A stretch of DNA of 5,952 nt from Bryobacterales bacterium (lineage in GTDB: Bacteria; Acidobacteriota; Terriglobia; Bryobacterales; Bryobacteraceae): contig PLRZ01000170.1 in assembly GCA_003164075.1 (NCBI GenBank), forward strand, positions 1,571 to 7,522. The letters are read 5' to 3'. The position numbers and the translations under genes were made by a program. The notes under the pieces are model-generated. The model saw nothing but the letters and a program-made list of their open reading frames with translations. It had not been told where the DNA came from and searched no databases. Below are positions 5,616 to 5,952 of this stretch, in pieces. Position 1 is the first letter of the stretch. Each line of letters opens with the position of its first letter.

Positions 5616-5952
5616 AAGTCCGGCTTGCGTTTCGCGTCTTCGCCCATCGTCCCCCGCGGCTCAGGGGATCCGGCCGGCTGCTCACCAGGATTGAACAGCC
5701 TCGATCCTGGGCAGACCGAAATGATTACATACGGCTTGCTACGCTCGAAGAGGCACGCGAAGAACAGGCGAACGCTGACTTTCGGCATGATCGCAGCCTG
5801 GGCAATGCAAATTGCGTCATTCCCCCATGACGAGGAACATTCAGTTACAGGAGTTCGCTCTTGAGTTCTTTCATTTAGGACCGTATTGTACGGTAAGTTT
5901 CGTGATCGGCACGTCGCTGATCTTCTCTGGGGGTGCTTAAACGGTTTCGGGA
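5616..5952. other. Stretch without a recognisable gene
   Basis: No frame on either strand gives a recognisable protein. Short plus-strand frames such as the one containing RNDYIRLATLEEAREEQ (about 5720-5770) are unsupported by a start site or family. The stretch also holds a small inverted repeat at 5880-5894. It may be upstream regulatory DNA or decayed sequence. Confidence 0.4.
5880..5894. promoter_or_regulatory. Perfect palindrome ACCGTA-TTG-TACGGT
   Basis: Six-base perfect arms around a 3-base centre in a gene-free stretch. This is the size and symmetry of a dimeric regulator site or a tight hairpin. The regulated gene would lie beyond the window's right edge or upstream of the chemoreceptor pair; neither can be shown here. 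Confidence 0.3.

Noticed and set aside
5447..5788. 113-residue minus-strand frame
   Set aside because: It is Pro/Arg/Ser-rich, overlaps the palindrome upstream of the chemoreceptor pair, and has no recognisable domain.
1..5952. CRISPR array, tRNA or rRNA genes
   Set aside because: No regularly spaced repeats of suitable length, no tRNA cloverleaf pattern and no rRNA-like sequence were seen by eye on either strand.

Overview
This is GC-rich bacterial chromosomal DNA that looks like ordinary housekeeping and accessory sequence with one decayed mobile-type element. Several traits would fit an Acidobacteriota (Bryobacterales/Solibacter-like) soil bacterium: a GxxExxY relic, a HAMP-less chemoreceptor, a DUF3592 membrane protein, and TTG/GTG starts. 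That assignment is inference from family resemblance; no rRNA or marker gene is present to confirm it.

Layout. 31-251: a short element with 22-bp inverted terminal arms (21/22 matching) enclosing a decayed GxxExxY gene. The gene keeps its N-terminal signature and its last residues but has lost the middle and carries an in-frame stop. 465-806 (+): a small secreted protein built on three 15-residue helical repeats, preceded by a strong inverted repeat. 1010-1753 (-): a TrmJ-type SpoU/TrmH-family RNA 2'-O-methyltransferase starting at TTG. Only 43 bases away and divergent, 1797-2546 (+) encodes a DUF3592-like two-helix membrane protein with an internal domain duplication. It is translationally coupled through an ATGA overlap to 2543-3535 (+), an aldo/keto reductase whose catalytic His is a Ser. 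3536-3793 is a gap between convergent genes with two possible hairpins and a short 9-nt repeat array. 3794-5224 (-): a methyl-accepting chemotaxis protein, coupled by another ATGA overlap to a small single-helix membrane protein (5221-5424, -). 5425-5952: no recognisable gene; it holds the upstream region of the chemoreceptor pair, two small palindromes and possible decayed coding sequence.

Two gene pairs probably work as units: DUF3592 protein + aldo/keto reductase, and small membrane protein + chemoreceptor. The trmJ-like gene and the secreted repeat protein appear to be independent. The signal most worth following is the inverted-repeat GxxExxY element, which looks like an internally deleted, non-autonomous copy. 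Next come the coupled small membrane protein and the duplicated DUF3592 domain. I saw no convincing new defence or biosynthetic system.
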